This document shows, piece after piece, positions 1 through 13,154 of a stretch of 64,000 nucleotides of DNA. Position 1 is the stretch's first letter, and every line of letters begins with the position of its first letter. The stretch lies in the NCBI GenBank assembly GCA_037903355.1, contig JBAJFE010000059.1, forward strand, positions 186,001 through 250,000, read 5' to 3'. The notes under the pieces are model-generated. The model ran no database searches. It was not told where the DNA came from and saw only the letters and a list, made by a program, of their open reading frames with translations. The position numbers and the translations under genes were made by a program. The DNA comes from Trichuris trichiura (Eukaryota > Nematoda > Enoplea > Trichinellida > Trichuridae).

Positions 1-141
1 AACTGAATAACACCTGTGGTCAGTAACTTACTGAGCATTATCATCAGAAAATATATTTAAATATAGCGCACCTTGTAACAGGTGTCTCCTGCACCTTGTG
101 CATCTTTATCTTCAAACATCTCTGGCCCTGCTTTTGTTCAG

Positions 142-800
142 AATTCCTCCCTCTTTCTGAGAAGAAGCAGAAGAAACCTATTGAAAAGCCTCCCAAGAGG
201 TTCAAACTAAACAAATTCCAAAAAAGGTCGCCTCAGTTCCCCCAAAAAATGGCACCCAAAGCGAAAACATCAAGAGAAGACATCGAAAGGTCTAAGCTGC
301 CTCCTATACAAAGCCTTCCGATAGCCGAGAAGTCGAACGAGACAGGTTCGGTCACAGACATGTAAATTACTTTAACACTGCCTTCATTAGTCTTGTTTAG
401 TAAGAAATGCAGCACCTGGTTCCAGAAGTCTAACAAGAAAAACTGCTGTTGTTAAACCACCACAGTTTCATCAGGATCCTAGCCCAAGGCCAAATGGAGT
501 ATCTGAAAGATTGCGTAGCCCAGTTACTGCCGACAAAGATGAAAGAAAGTCAAATCAGACAAACGAAATACGTAAGAAAAAACCTGCTATCACAAACGAT
601 ATCACCAGCGAGGATATCTTCCACCTTTTCTCATCATGCAAACATCACGGCGAAACAGTATTGGTCAAGCCAGTGACTGTACGTAAACCCGGCCTCTACA
701 ACGCTACAAATGACCAGAGGAATTTTTAACTTGCTGTTGGCAGCATAGCCATAGGCAAACTGTGTCATTTCGGCTTCAGGAAAGACCAGCGAGTTTGTAG
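142..800 (+). CDS. 3' end of an unrecognised gene (partial, three exons)
   Basis: I do not recognise this protein; the window shows about its last 183 residues. Three exons join in frame: 142-361 (entering phase 1, after TTTGTTCAG), 405-678 and 744-800, ending in TAG. The introns are only 43 bp (362-404, GTAAAT to TAAG) and 65 bp (679-743, GTACGT to GGCAG). The segment is hydrophilic, rich in Lys, Arg, Pro and Ser, and looks disordered. It opens with basic stretches such as KKQKKPIEKPPKRF, has one more ordered patch (SEDIFHLFSSCKHHGE), and ends in QERPASL. No domain or membrane segment is visible, so it may be the tail of a scaffold, nuclear or receptor protein. The upstream part lies outside the window. 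Frame continuity over three exons is good evidence that it is coding; function is unknown. Confidence 0.6.
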
Positions 801-862
801 CGCGCTTAATGGTTGGAAGAGGCAACAGTTCGCATTTCCTTATCACAGCTACAAGCGAGCTG

Positions 863-868
863 AATAAA
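863..868 (+). promoter_or_regulatory. Candidate polyadenylation signal of the left-edge gene
   Basis: An AATAAA hexamer lies 63 bp after the TAG stop of the partial gene, a normal position for a 3' end signal. Many AATAAA hexamers occur by chance in AT-rich DNA, so this is only supported by its position. Confidence 0.4.
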
Positions 869-2626
869 TTTTCACAAGCTAGAAAACGGTTTCTTACCTG
901 CAATCGATGCTCTTCACAATGCAGTATGTAATCGAAATTCAATTGACGTTCATCTGAAGGCTTGCACTAACGGAACTCTTTTTGGTCAGAGTTTCAGTGC
1001 TTTCTCAAGCAAACAAGCAGAAGCGCACAAAGGTAGGTTGCTTGAAGGTGTATATGAAGAAAGCATAAAGTTGGGTCGTCCATCAAGTCAGCAATATGTT
1101 CATAAATTTATACCTTCTCTCTTGTATACATGACCTGTGCTCGCTTTTGCTTTGAGGCATAGTTACATTTCCATTTCTTTCACACTGTCAATAAAACAGC
1201 CTATTTCTCAAAGCAACGATGTTCCACCTGTATGATTGCCTGCCACGCTAGAGAATGCTACAGCGTACAGCATTTTGCTAAACAAGATTTCATTTCTAAG
1301 CTGCTCTTATCTTTCTTCCTATCAGCATCAGTACACTTGCTACCAATCTTCCGCAGAACCAACGGCTGATTTTAGTACATGCAAAAATTTGCGTAAACTG
1401 CTTAAGCGCTTTGAACAGGTAAATTAAAATCAAAAAGCAGCAAAGCAGAAGCACGTAAAGAGTTCAAAATTTTATTATCATTGGCTGTAAAAGCAACGCC
1501 GTTACATTGATATTTCTTTTCCTGCGCTACAAAGCAGACACTTAGGCGTGCAGAAAGTGCTTATGTTACGGACTAAGAAACTGTTACCAGGGAAGTAGCT
1601 TGCGTTGGCATGAGTCAGCAGACAGCCAAAGATATTTGCAATTTATGTGTGATGATAACAGAGAATGCGCATCGCTGAGCGCCAACACGCCAAGCAAGAA
1701 AGCAGCAACGTTATCTTTATTGTTTAGCTTCTATTGGAACGCTTTGTAGAAAACCGAGTAAGCATTAGGACTTCGATTGTTCACACTTTCTAAGGCCAAA
1801 CAACCTGTACATCTGTTTTCCTTGAAAAAACCAATAGACGTTACAGATTTGAACATACTGATAGACCATGACAAAGCTTCAGCATGGATCATCATTATTA
1901 CAGTCTGAGTTTTTACTGGCCAGGCGCTCCTAGTTCGTTCCTGTAACCGGTTACTGAGCTAATCGTACCTGTTGCCCCCATTGGGCCTATTTAAGCGCCG
2001 CGCCGCACAAACATCTCCCTAACATTATTGACGGAGCAACATGAACAGTTCCAAGACGAACGATATCATTATTCTATATTTTCTCTAACAACTTGCTCAT
2101 CAAGTTGCCGGTAGGATATTTTGAAGTTTAATTACAAACGTACACGACAGAAGGAAAAACCCGTGACTGAAAGTCAGTACTGGAGTCCCAAAACGTTTTA
2201 CAGATGTCGTGTATTCTGGAATTGGTTATTTTAACTTGAAACAAATTGCGCATGCTTATTATTACTCTTTTGATAGCTCTTGAGTGTCCTAGAAAGAAAT
2301 TTTTATCCCTATCCTTCTGAACTACTAATTTCCTGTTTAGCAAAGAAGAAAAGAGGGATCTTTCGTATTGCATGCCAACCAGGCATACCGTAACTCTGCC
2401 AAGTCACCAGAAAATGCAGGTTCAAGGCTTGAAACTTTAGCACCGCTTCCTATGGAGCAAACAGTTTCCGTTCCGCATGTTCCGAAGCTCATCTACATAA
2501 TTTTGGTTTAGGGCGTTTATTTCACTGCGGACATCTATTAGCGCAAATTAGTAGCCGCAATATACACGCAATTCTATAATGAGTATTAACAGTTGCTGTC
2601 ACACTCCTCTGCGGACGAACAAGTTT

Positions 2627-2839
2627 ACGAGAAATTCACCAGCAGTTTCTGTAGGCCACCTAAGCCTTAACCAAAACTTAAGACAACTGAGACGTTGATA
2701 CCACTTTTTCGACATTAGCTGACACTGTAACAATCGAGCTGCATTCGCTTTGCGTAGAATAAGAGCGTTCAATGGCTCCATTGTATTAAGTTTTGGTTTA
2801 AGCTTAGGCGGCCTACAGAAATTACTGATGAATTACTCG
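2627..2839. repeat. Imperfect inverted repeat (foldback element)
   Basis: The left arm 2627-2681 and right arm 2786-2839 are imperfect reverse complements of about 55 bp separated by about 104 bp. Both arms carry TTTCTGTAGGCC followed by CCTAAGC and CCAAAACTTAA, with scattered mismatches and one or two single-base gaps. Arms of this length do not arise by chance. This is the shape of a foldback or MITE-like element, or of a remnant arranged head to head. I saw no clear target-site duplication and no second copy in the window. Confidence 0.65.
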
Positions 2840-5800
2840 CTGTCAAATACCTGCATAGACATGAAAGCGCTAAACAGGATCGAGCAGCATAGGAAAAAAT
2901 TAATTGCGTAGATATGCTTAGGAAAGTGAATAATGTCGCGAATGTCCGCGTCCAATAGCAAGTGACATTGAAGTGACGCCATTGGAACCTGCATTTTTCT
3001 CTGATTTTGCCTGGCTATAGTATGCCTGATAGCCATGAAATAGGAAACATTCAAAAAAAAAAGTTATGCGGCACAGTCAGGTGGCAAAGTTTACATGTGA
3101 GACATAGTTAGCAGCGGAAATACGAAGTGACATTCAAAGCTTCTGTGGGGTGGCTCACGTTGACGCAGATACGTTGCCTTATTGTCCACTTTGACGCAGA
3201 GCTAAACTTGATGCACGGTTCAGGTTGGCGAGGGAGTTAGCGGATTAACTTCAGCGCATTACTTTGATTAAATTACTTGTCTTTTCAAATATTAATGCCA
3301 GCGGCGTACTGTGGTATCGTGCTTCCACTATTCTTCAAAATAGACTTCAATGGGCGCAGATCTGAGTAGATCCGAGAATTTAGTATTCATTGTTCACTGA
3401 TAACCGAGACTCGAGGAAGAACGCGGGTGACGGGCACTTTTATGGTAATTTTAGACGTAAAGGCTCCGCGGATTTAGCCAATGCTCACTCGACGTTTGGC
3501 TAAAGATAACTTGTCGCAAGAAGCCGTTTGACATACGGAAGCTTAATAAGGCGCCTTATGTTCACTGTGAACTAGGTTGGTAAAGCGAGAATTGCTCTAA
3601 TGAATCAGAACAAGCGGCACAGATTAATCTCTTGATCAGTTGTGAAACCTTTATATCACCCTGTTAACGATGACACTTCGTCTTTGATCTGCTATCGCTG
3701 ACGACGGTAGCAGAAATGCTCTGGAGATTATCAAGGCCCACCTGTTTATTTTCGAGGGCGAAAGTTAAGGCACTTGTTCACAAATGGCTACCCGTATTGA
3801 AGTCTCTTAATTAAACAATAAACAATGAAGAGTGAATGCTAGAACGATGTTCGAACAAGTAATCCGTGTAGCCACGTTGATAATCACGAACAGAATGAAG
3901 AACTAAGACAGAGTTCTTATTTTTGCGCCTTGCTTATGCCTGGTAGGTTATAATAGTGATGTGTGCTCTATCGTTCTGCTCAAACAAACTGAAGGCACCC
4001 AGTTTCACAACCATTTCCATGATCTTAGTTAACTTTGACGCCTTTGGTTCTTCAACGGGTAACATGCTCCCGGGACATACGATTTTCGGTAGGAGGACGA
4101 GAGAACATTAAGACAAAGATGCAGAGGCGCCAAGTTCAGTGAAGCAGGAGCTCTTCTGTTACCTTTTCAAACCTTTGCTATTGTTAACAGACTTCCTAAC
4201 CCATCTAACAGGCAATTGGCTCGGGTAAATTTAAAAATTTTGGTGCATTAAGCGATCTTACAGTGTTTTCTTCAGGAAACTTATGCTGCCTTTCCGAGAC
4301 AGGCAATATTCAAACTTAACTGCTTCTAAGGGCAAGGAAGTTCACTATTACTATTCGTAAGCCATTATGACCTGGGAAAAATTGACTTACAACAGTATGA
4401 GGTACCTGTGCCTAATTTGGGGAAATGAGAAATTAAAAAGCAACAGGTGAGTGATAGCTTATCATAGTAACGCTAGGTATTAGCGTTATGCGCAAGTTGG
4501 GAAGCCATAAGAACAGAAAATATCACTTTCTCAGGTCACATGATGGAATCCTACCACTAGATACAAAAAAAGAATACTGCGCCGCTGCTGTATTCAGCAG
4601 CGATTCGTCAATTTCTGCTGAAAATAACGTCATTGTTTTCTGAAGACAAACCACGTTGAGTCAAATCCGAGGATAAGGAGAACCTACTGTCATCCAATCG
4701 CGAAAGGTCAGCAATAATCTATCACCAATGGTTGTTGACGTTATCTTAAGGGAAGGATGAGGTTCCCAAAAAAGAAATATAAAAAGGTTTTCCTTTTCCG
4801 CCAAAAATGCCATTCGAATTTGAGGTTTTTTAAATTCACATTTATTAACCATACTCAGCAAGACTACTAGCACCTTCACTATGATTTACTACAATCTCCC
4901 ATCTGACTGACTGATAAATAATTCAGAGCTTTTACTGCTAACAGTAGAGAGCTGTCTTTGCAAAACAATGTTCATGCTCATTTACTAACTACCCCAATGA
5001 ACTAAGTGCAGAGCGATCACCTCGTAGACAGTTTCACCAGTGTAACGATTGCAAAAACGGATGTCAAGAAATTCCACTGGGTCAGCTTGCATAAAATTGC
5101 CTACTAAAGAACGCTTACTTCAAAATAAACATGTTAATATAATTTCGCGAGAAGAAAACGTGACAAGCAGAAAATTTTGATTGAACCATTAACCTGTTGA
5201 CGATATTTTCCAACTTTACATTATTGCATTTGCCTGCATTTTCTTGCTAGAAAATGCATTTCCATTAATGGTAAAGCAGTTTATCGACTTACAAAGCAAT
5301 GAACAAAAATCAGGAGCATACTACGTACTCGATTAGCAGTCCTGGAAGCTCCGGAAAATTGACTGAACATTTTAAACTTTGATTGACTCGGCTGCGTTTG
5401 AACAGAATATATTGGCCCAAGAGCTTTCCGTAATCTGATGCTTCTGAATTAAGAAGAAATTTTCGAAACAATATGATGCACTGAGTAACTGCATCCTGTC
5501 TACCGCAGTGATAAGTCATCCTTAATGGCTCTATTAGGACAGCATGGGTTCGAATAAGAAAGATGTTATACCCAAAGAAATTAGTTGTCCTGCTAGTATG
5601 GATTAAGTCCGTGTGCGATACGATGCACAGTCGGCTCCATCAATTAAAGAGCAGAGTATGCCGTATCTCAACCAATGACGTGCTTTGAAAGTGCCGGTTC
5701 TCTTAAACGCATCAATTAGCGCACGGAAAGTGTTCGAAAGCCATGTCCGCTTATTAGGAATTAGAGGAACATTTAGAAGCTCTTTGCAATCGATTCACCA

Positions 5801-8649
5801 TTCGCTATGGAATGCAAAGGAACTCCTATTTGCTTAAACGCACATTTAGAAAACAAACGACATAAATAGAAATGAATGAGTATAACTGTATACACTCACG
5901 CTCGAAAGGTGTTTTTTAAATAAACTTTTGAAATTAGAAGCGCTTGATCGATTTGCAAGCTTGCTGATTTATATTGAGAAGATTTGCTGCTTTTGCCTAC
6001 TCTGCGAAGGCCAACTCTATGATTGTGTCACGCAGAAAACAGCGAAGATTAAGTAGAAGTATTTATGACTAATTGTTTCCATTAACTATTTATTCAGGGA
6101 ATATTTTAATAAATAAAAGACAAAACATAATTCCATTGATTCCTACAGAATTCGTATATGGGAGGGAACGTCTTAAGCTCTTATTTTACATTAAACGCAA
6201 ACAGACTTGAACTGATAATGTACGTGTTATTGGATATGGTTTATTAGAGTAGCACAAGTTTGTTTTGAATTGAATTTTGCGGAAAGGAATGGAAGCTGGA
6301 AAGCATTAAGGTCCATTTATCGCAAGCTAACTTTGATGTAGTTAATTCTTTCGTTGCCATCTCCAACTGTCCCAAATTCTGGCCGAATAATTCCGCACCA
6401 CTCTTATGATGACGCATTGCACTCAATTACACCTTTCTAAGCTGCCCCACTATGATTCTCTTCATGCTATTGATTTGGTAATGCCGAAACCTTTAACTAA
6501 CTTCTCAAAACATCAAGGATCAAGGAAGAGCAAATAGAACAGATTATGTAGCCACCCGATTCAAAACCTCGCGAACTTAAATGGAATTTCACAGAGGCGC
6601 GTGTTTAGAGCATAGTCAAAAGCTTAATGTATAAACAAACAAGGATGCTCACGCTCTATTGAAGAGTTCCCGGAACTACAAAAGACCTGTTCATATGCAG
6701 ACTTTCGTCCTTGATTCCACGGCTGAACACAGACAAGTCGACTAACTTCTGATCTTTTGAGCGTAATGTCTAGAAGACTAAGCAACTACTGCATCAGCTG
6801 CAGTAACTGTAATCATATTAACTACACTACTTACATTACTTCTTTCTTTAAACGAATTGGTTATTCACTGTTCTTGTTCCTGGAATGCGCGATGACAGTT
6901 TTAAAAAACGGAGGATAGTTGGGTTATTTGGAGAAGCAGTAAGAATTTAACAGACTATTAGAAAACCCTTATTTGCAGCAGCATTGATATATTATTTCAT
7001 ACATTCCATGCTTTTTTACAGAAAAAACTCATTTATTTAATGTCGACTCAGGGAGCGTAGCTTTCAGCCATACTCTGCCATCAACGCATTTAGGGTGCTC
7101 ATGATGGAACGCGGTTGACCCCGAAAGCCATGGTCCTCTTTGTCGAAGTTGACATTAACTAATCGGGATGTTTCCGCAAAAAGTATGGATACATGTTTCC
7201 ATGTTGAACGCGGACTTTTCATCCCTACAGGCGGGTCGTCCTATACAGCGCAATTGAACTTACGCAAATTGTAACACGTCATCGTTTTTGAGCACAAAAA
7301 ATTAAGAGAAGAAAATAATTGCCAAACCAGAAACTGTGATCTTGACAGAATAATTCTAAGCACTGACCCAGCGCAGATTAATAAACCAAAAGGGACTGTA
7401 CTATCCACTCTTGATTATTTATAAAAGTCCTATTTCATTGTCAAGTGCAATAATTGACAGTATTCGAGCCGAAACTTGTCTAGCAAATCAATATTTTAAA
7501 AATTATGCGACCAGAACAAAGTGCAATGTTTTCCAGCTAAGCATCGACAGCGAAAAAAAAGAATTTCACTGCTCACTCCGTCAGACAGCTTTTCATTGCC
7601 CAAAGCTCATATCAAAGATGATCATATCGACAGTGGATGTACGGACTCTGAAGAAGCTGATGAAAAAATCATAAACACCGCGTTTCCCTGTTAGGGGCTT
7701 CAGAATAATGAAAAGGACTTGTTAAAAATACAGCAATACAGAAACAGTGGGATTTTCATAAGATTATCCCTGAGTGGTTCGTATACTCTTCAAGCGCTGC
7801 TTCAAAATAGTACACACCTTCTACTAGGACAAAGAATACAACTTATTGTAAGATAATGCAAGTTACTAAAGCAGTTAACTCGTTCCACCTTCACACAACA
7901 GTTGGGAAATATTTCAGTGAAGGCGCGATTAATCGCATATGTAACGTTGAGGAAAGAGGTGCGCGCAATGCTTAACGTTGCATTGTATAAGTCACAGGAA
8001 CGTCGATAATGTTTTTTAGGTTACCAACCTTGAACAAGACCAATATGATAACTCTTCTACACAAATACATTCCGTATATAGAAAATGCCGATGCACAACT
8101 CTGACATGGCCACACTTTACCGTGTGTTGTAGACATGTTCGAAATTTTGACCGCCACCGTGTATGGTGCAATAAAAAAGAGTACTTGAAAACTTTTCAAA
8201 TTAAAGGCCGTTTTCTGGCTGCCCGTCTTCCAGCAGACATAGGTCACGATTTCTGAAGGCAAACTTGGTAACAAACGTATGCGAATGTACGCGACTATAG
8301 GACTGCTGACAGTTTTCAAAGCGGTGGCCCTGAAACATGCAGTAGTTAGCTATGATCCATTGCAATGCTTTTGAAGCAAAACTTATGTGAAACTTACATC
8401 TTCAAATTATAAATTTGCATATCTTTAAATAACACTGCGTTCTGCGGACTGCAATACGCCAACAAGGCTGGGAGGATGAGCAGTCGTTTGGCAACATACC
8501 AAATATGCGGATACAGAATCGCGATTTGCTTCTGCAGCCGAAACTGGCCGCATTCTTGGAGCAGTCTCGGGTTTTTCTTTTTTTCGCCACAAAGCTACCA
8601 AAAAGACCAGTTTTCTAAGAAGTTATTTTTGTATTCTACTGACAGCACC

Positions 8650-9178
8650 GATTATATATAGTAAAAGCCTGTTTAAATGACGACTCAGATGATTCACTGC
8701 TACATGCAGCTGACGAATAACGCAATGCAACTTCAAGCATGAAACGAATTCACTATGGCCGCCTACCACAGATAGTTGTTCATCAGTAGCAATGGCGATT
8801 GTTTAAGGAATGGCTTTTTGCTGGAAAAAGTGATAGACGAGTCAGACAATAAACTCCGTCTTAGCGCTAGGCTTAAGCATTCTCACAAATAAGAACTCTC
8901 GAGTCAATTGCTTATCGTTGGTAAAATTCAAGTATGCTAAGAGTAGCGTTTCATTTTTCGCTAATGTTGACTCGTCCAACTGCAATGAAAACTCTGCTTT
9001 TCAACAGAATGCTCAATTTTCCTTTCGTGCCCATAGCCTTCGCTTCAATTCGCTTTTGCACAGTGTCTTTGCTCGCAGGGATTTTCCTGGCAATGTCTAG
9101 TCCAGAATTGTGGAATACCGTTTGCCTGATCTCGCTGTCCACTACTGTCAACAACTGCTCCCTAAAATGCGGAAGCAA
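8650..9178 (-). pseudogene. Decayed hAT-superfamily transposase (ZBED5/SCAND3-like)
   Basis: Read on the minus strand, this stretch resembles the middle of hAT transposases of the domesticated ZBED5/SCAND3/FAM200 type. In order it shows DIARKIPASKDTVQKRIE (families have IP-S-TV-RRI), KLSILLKSR (the stretch before the catalytic DES-like motif, here corrupted to VGRVN), NETLLLAY and a TND-like segment. After these come VVGGHSEFVSCLK (family: MVGRHRGF-S-LK) and LHCVIRQLH (family: HCVIHRQ-L). A frameshift falls between ISEK and NETLLL. In-frame stops follow EFIV and KAIP. No start, BED finger or C-terminal dimerisation part is recognisable. It is therefore a dead, partial copy, and the family call rests on motif memory. 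Confidence 0.7.
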
Positions 9179-10164
9179 CAGTGACAGTCAACAGAAAATT
9201 ATCAATGCAATCCAAGGAACTATCACGTGATGGATTTTCTCCCCTACCGGTGGAGCGGAGTGGAAATGACGTCAACAAGCTTCAATGAATTCTCACTTCC
9301 GTTAGAGCCGTTGCATTTCAATCTAAGAAAAGCGCCAAAACTATTGGTAACACTGATAATGTGCACTTGAAATATATTGGTTCAGGTTTCTTTGACTAAC
9401 TATCTGTTTATTAACAACCGATGGGGAACATATAGACAATCAGAAAGAAGAAGGAAAGCGTGAGAATTATAAAAAGTGATCATACAAACGACAAGAACAG
9501 TATGCCTGTACTACATAAAAATTGGCGAGAAAGAAAAAACAAAAGCGTTTAGAACATTTTGAAAGGTTGATTGATAGCACAGGTCTTTAAAAAGTACAGT
9601 GACATAATCATTCCTTTTTAAGATTATTTTAGCGCATTCGCACCACCAATGAACGCTGGAATTCAAATGAAGGCGACAAAAATAATACAAAGAAATGGCG
9701 AACAATCAAATGCCTTATTCAAAGTTTGGAAGACGTTAACACTAAAAACTATCCCAAAGATAAAACACGCGGAATACAGAGGTAAGCATGTCCATCTAAA
9801 TATGCAGACCTGAATACAAGTACATACAGTAATAAAAAATTGGTTTATGTAAAAATCTGCACCCTTTGAAAACTGTATGGTATGAAGTAAAATCAGGGGA
9901 AAACGAAAAAACTTCCCCTTGATGGCGTTAGCAAATTTTTTAAAAAGGGTGGAGTACACCTGCCGCTGTAATGTTGGACTCTACGTAGAATTCGGCCTTT
10001 ATAGATTTTACGCAGTTTTCTTTTTCACGTTAACATTTGATTCCTGAAGTTGAAGAATATGCTCTATTGGACGAACTCTGCCATCTTTGTCTATACGACC
10101 GGGCAGAACAATACCTTGTCTGGAAAAGAGTTCAAGTCACAACGTTGAGCGGCGTAGTAAGTAG
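9179..10164. other. Spacer between transposase fossil and RIC8; no gene seen
   Basis: About 1 kb of AT-rich DNA downstream of RIC8, presumably including its 3' UTR. Minus-strand frames here (for example 9663-9959) are short, hydrophobic and without family features. The N-terminal part of the fossil transposase may extend into 9179-9400, but I could not recognise it. Confidence 0.45.
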
Positions 10165-13154
10165 CTACCTCATCATTTTGTCAATTTTGTTGACCAGCTG
10201 CATCGCTTCAAATTCTTTTTGCTCTTCCGACATTCCCTCAGTACTACTGGGATGATCCGGCTCGTAGCAACCTAAGACAGGATTGATTTTGTCTTTCACC
10301 GCTATGTACTCTTCCGTATCGGAATTTTCATCGCTTTCTTCATGAAGTGATTCTCCATTTTGGTTGGAGGCGTATTTCGCTAGAAGCCCATTGGCTGATA
10401 AAAGCCCGGCTGCATTGCCAAAGCCGGTGTACTTGATCAAGCGATTTACTAAAATAGTGTGTCCATGGCAGCATATTCAAATATTCCTACCATATAACGC
10501 GTACCGTTGAAATTACAAAGAACAAATAAAAATTCAGCAGCCACAGCACTGACATCCGAAACGCTGGTCATTAGGCGAACAACCTTATTTCTCAATGACG
10601 AGCCAACTTCCGGACGATGATGCACGTCACGTAGAGGAGGCAGAACTTGTTGACGAATATATCGACAAATAGTTGGGTTAAAACTGGCTATGTTGGTAAG
10701 AAGAACCAGAGTTGGTCTGATAAATTCGTGATTTTTCGCTATTGTCTATAAACAGATAAGAAAGAGAGGTTAAAAACATGAAAACAAAATACAAGTAGTT
10801 TTTCCAGTTACAGTTCAATAGGAAAAGATTAAAGGTTAGTTTCTTGAACGACGCGAGCGCAACAACTCATGCTTGCAGAGACTAATGGTTTTCCATGCCG
10901 CCTTCAAGTTCAATCTGAATTCTATCATGAAAACTTCATGATCTGCCCTGCCGTGAGTCTCATGCCTTATTTTAGCTGACCGTATGACAATGTCTACCTC
11001 TGCTTGCAGAGAATAAAACTTGATTTCAGCATTCCCCATCCGGTGATATGATGACAACCACTACCGAAAGTGGCAGAATTAAATTGTACTATGTTACTTC
11101 TCTAGTTAATGCTCATCTATTCGTTCATAGGAGGTTTGTTTGGTTTAATTTCACAAATCCAACATACGGGCAACACTCAGCCCTACTGAAAATCCATCAC
11201 GAAAACCGAAGGACCCCTGAAGAAGTGTAAAACTTAGATATTACGTTCATTGTAATATCCGCCAATACGCGTGTGATTTCATGCATAATTTTGCAGCATA
11301 CATGCCATTCAAAAAACTTATATTAATTACTCATAAGACATCTTAAAAGAAGAATCTTCAAGCAACGTTGAAAGTATGATTTTAGACAGAAAAGATTAGA
11401 TTAATACTAACAATGGAAGTAATGCTATAATAGAATGCGCAGATTCATAAATCACGACTTAACATATGTCTAAAGACCCAATATGCGCAGCTCTTAAGTA
11501 TAATAGAACGAATTGGTTGACTTTACCGTATCGCACTGGGATGATAGGATTTGAAGAATTTCGTCAACAGGTGTGAGGTCAAAATCATCTAAACAAGCCC
11601 AAGGCGAGCCAACAGCAACATCTTTTTCGCTGCGTTCCAAATTTGGAAGAATCGAATCTTTTCGGAACAACAGGTCATAATAACTTGGATGAAGCAGCGT
11701 CAACAGATTGATAGCGTTCCTGAAACGTGAGCCAAAATAATGAAGTCGCGTAAAGCGATGATACCGCTAATGCAACTAAGTAATGCGTGCCCAACTTCGG
11801 GACTTACCGCCCGTACTCAATTGCGAATTTGCAACCCACTCATTTCAAACGTGCTATATAAGCAGAAACATTGGATACTAACTGAAATTTTCATCAGTAC
11901 TTTTAGGGAATGCTACGCGCAAAAGTGGTTAGTGGAAAAGCTACGAATAAGCCATAACTTGTGGAGATGAATCCCGCCTTGCAGAAACTAATGGATCGCA
12001 TATCTTGAAACGTGCTGTCGGACTAGAAACTTACACGTTGACAAAGCTAAGCTTGAGCATTAAAAGCCGAATTAACTTAACTAACTTAAGCAATAAGCAA
12101 CAACTATAAAATTGAACGCTCGAATAATGAGAAAAGTTTAACAGTTCGTTTACGTATGAAATTCGACTTCTTTATCTTCATCGGCAGTACGACGTACGAC
12201 AAATTTTTTCATTAAAACGGCGAGATCATGGTTGATTTCAGCACCCAAAGCGTCCTAAAGAAATTTCACTGTCTAATGATGACAAAGAAAAACGCAAGAG
12301 CCAACACCTTTCCTGGAGCAGCACTACGAAGCGATAAAACGTTAAACAGAGCTTTCAAGCATTCATTCGAAACTTGCACGTATCTATTGTTAAAAGGGCC
12401 GACACATTCGCTGTCGAGATTTCTTAGAAGAAAAAATAATGCCAAATGAATATGACAGTCGTAGAACGATTGCGCATCTTCTCGAGACAGTCCTGACAGC
12501 AGGAACACAATTCTGAGGTCGAAAATTATTCCATCCTGCTCGATATCTTCTACGGAACGTATACTGTCCGCCAGTTCGGAAAGCCATCTGAGCAAGTGGG
12601 ATAAAAATTAACTTCGGAAAGTACGAAACCAAAAAACTCTCCTATCAACGAGTGCGTGCAACAAGTTAAGCAAACAAATCGTACTTAAACTCTTTCCTTG
12701 CTTGACGCGACAAAAAGAAAAGATTGCAACAGCATTTCTTCGCTTCCAAAACGGTTTGCCTGCTGGCTGTTGTCTTGGCACCAAATCCGGCAATGCCGAA
12801 CAAAGCTTCCAGCAGTGCTGGTTTGCTAAGGTCGTTGGCTAAATCGCCATCGCGACATAATATGCGGACGAGTTGGAGAATACGCAAGGATACGTCGGGA
12901 AGCGAAATCAGTTCGCCAAATCGTTCGGTAATGGCAGACGAAAGGATTGCCTTGGATTCTTTTGTTTCCGTTGAAAAGTTAAACTTGTGCAGAGACTACA
13001 AAACAAAGCTTAAACTGCTGCGCAAAATATATTCAACGAAGAATTAACAAACACGAATAAGTCCACTCACATTGTCAATGAACTTGCTTATAGCATTTCC
13101 AACTTCCGCCAGCGGCAATGATGAGATGCTTTGCGCAAGCTCATCAAAATCCAT
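10165..13154 (-). CDS. ric-8: RIC8/synembryn, G-protein alpha-subunit chaperone and GEF
   Basis: RIC8 folds nascent G-alpha subunits and acts on them as a guanine-nucleotide exchange factor in the cytoplasm and at the cortex. Seven exons on the minus strand keep frame: 13154-13071, 12995-12685, 12587-12308, 12254-12154, 11719-11527, 10745-10505 and 10448-10165, giving 497 residues, close to the family's roughly 530. The start codon sits in a strong ACCACCATGG context. Family landmarks are LEAKKCCCNLFF, IIFDLRIVFLLSGL, ECLKALFNV, QQVLPPLRDVHHRPEVG, AAEFLFVLCN, KYTGFGNAAGLL and a C-terminal EGMSEEQKEFEAM. The acidic ENSDTEEY stretch matches the region of mammalian Ric-8A that is phosphorylated by CK2. 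The protein is built of armadillo-like helical repeats. Intron 5 (10746-11526) is the longest, about 780 bp, and an open frame inside it (10836-11057) is not needed for the family alignment. Identity is firm; exon ends are by eye. Confidence 0.93.

Larger units (their letters stand above)
801..8649. other. Intergenic region without a supported gene
   Basis: About 7.8 kb of AT-rich sequence. Open frames stay below 120 codons, lack recognisable motifs and do not chain through splice sites. The only structure I could support is the foldback repeat at 2627-2839. The stretch just beyond the transposase fossil (7972-8319, minus) is open for 115 codons but I could not align it with the transposase C-terminus. 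Confidence 0.55.

Noticed and set aside
5545..5560. GGTTCGAATAA, similar to a tRNA B box
   Set aside because: No matching A box or cloverleaf could be built around it.
10836..11057. Open frame inside ric-8 intron 5
   Set aside because: The flanking exons join in phase 0 and align with the family without it.
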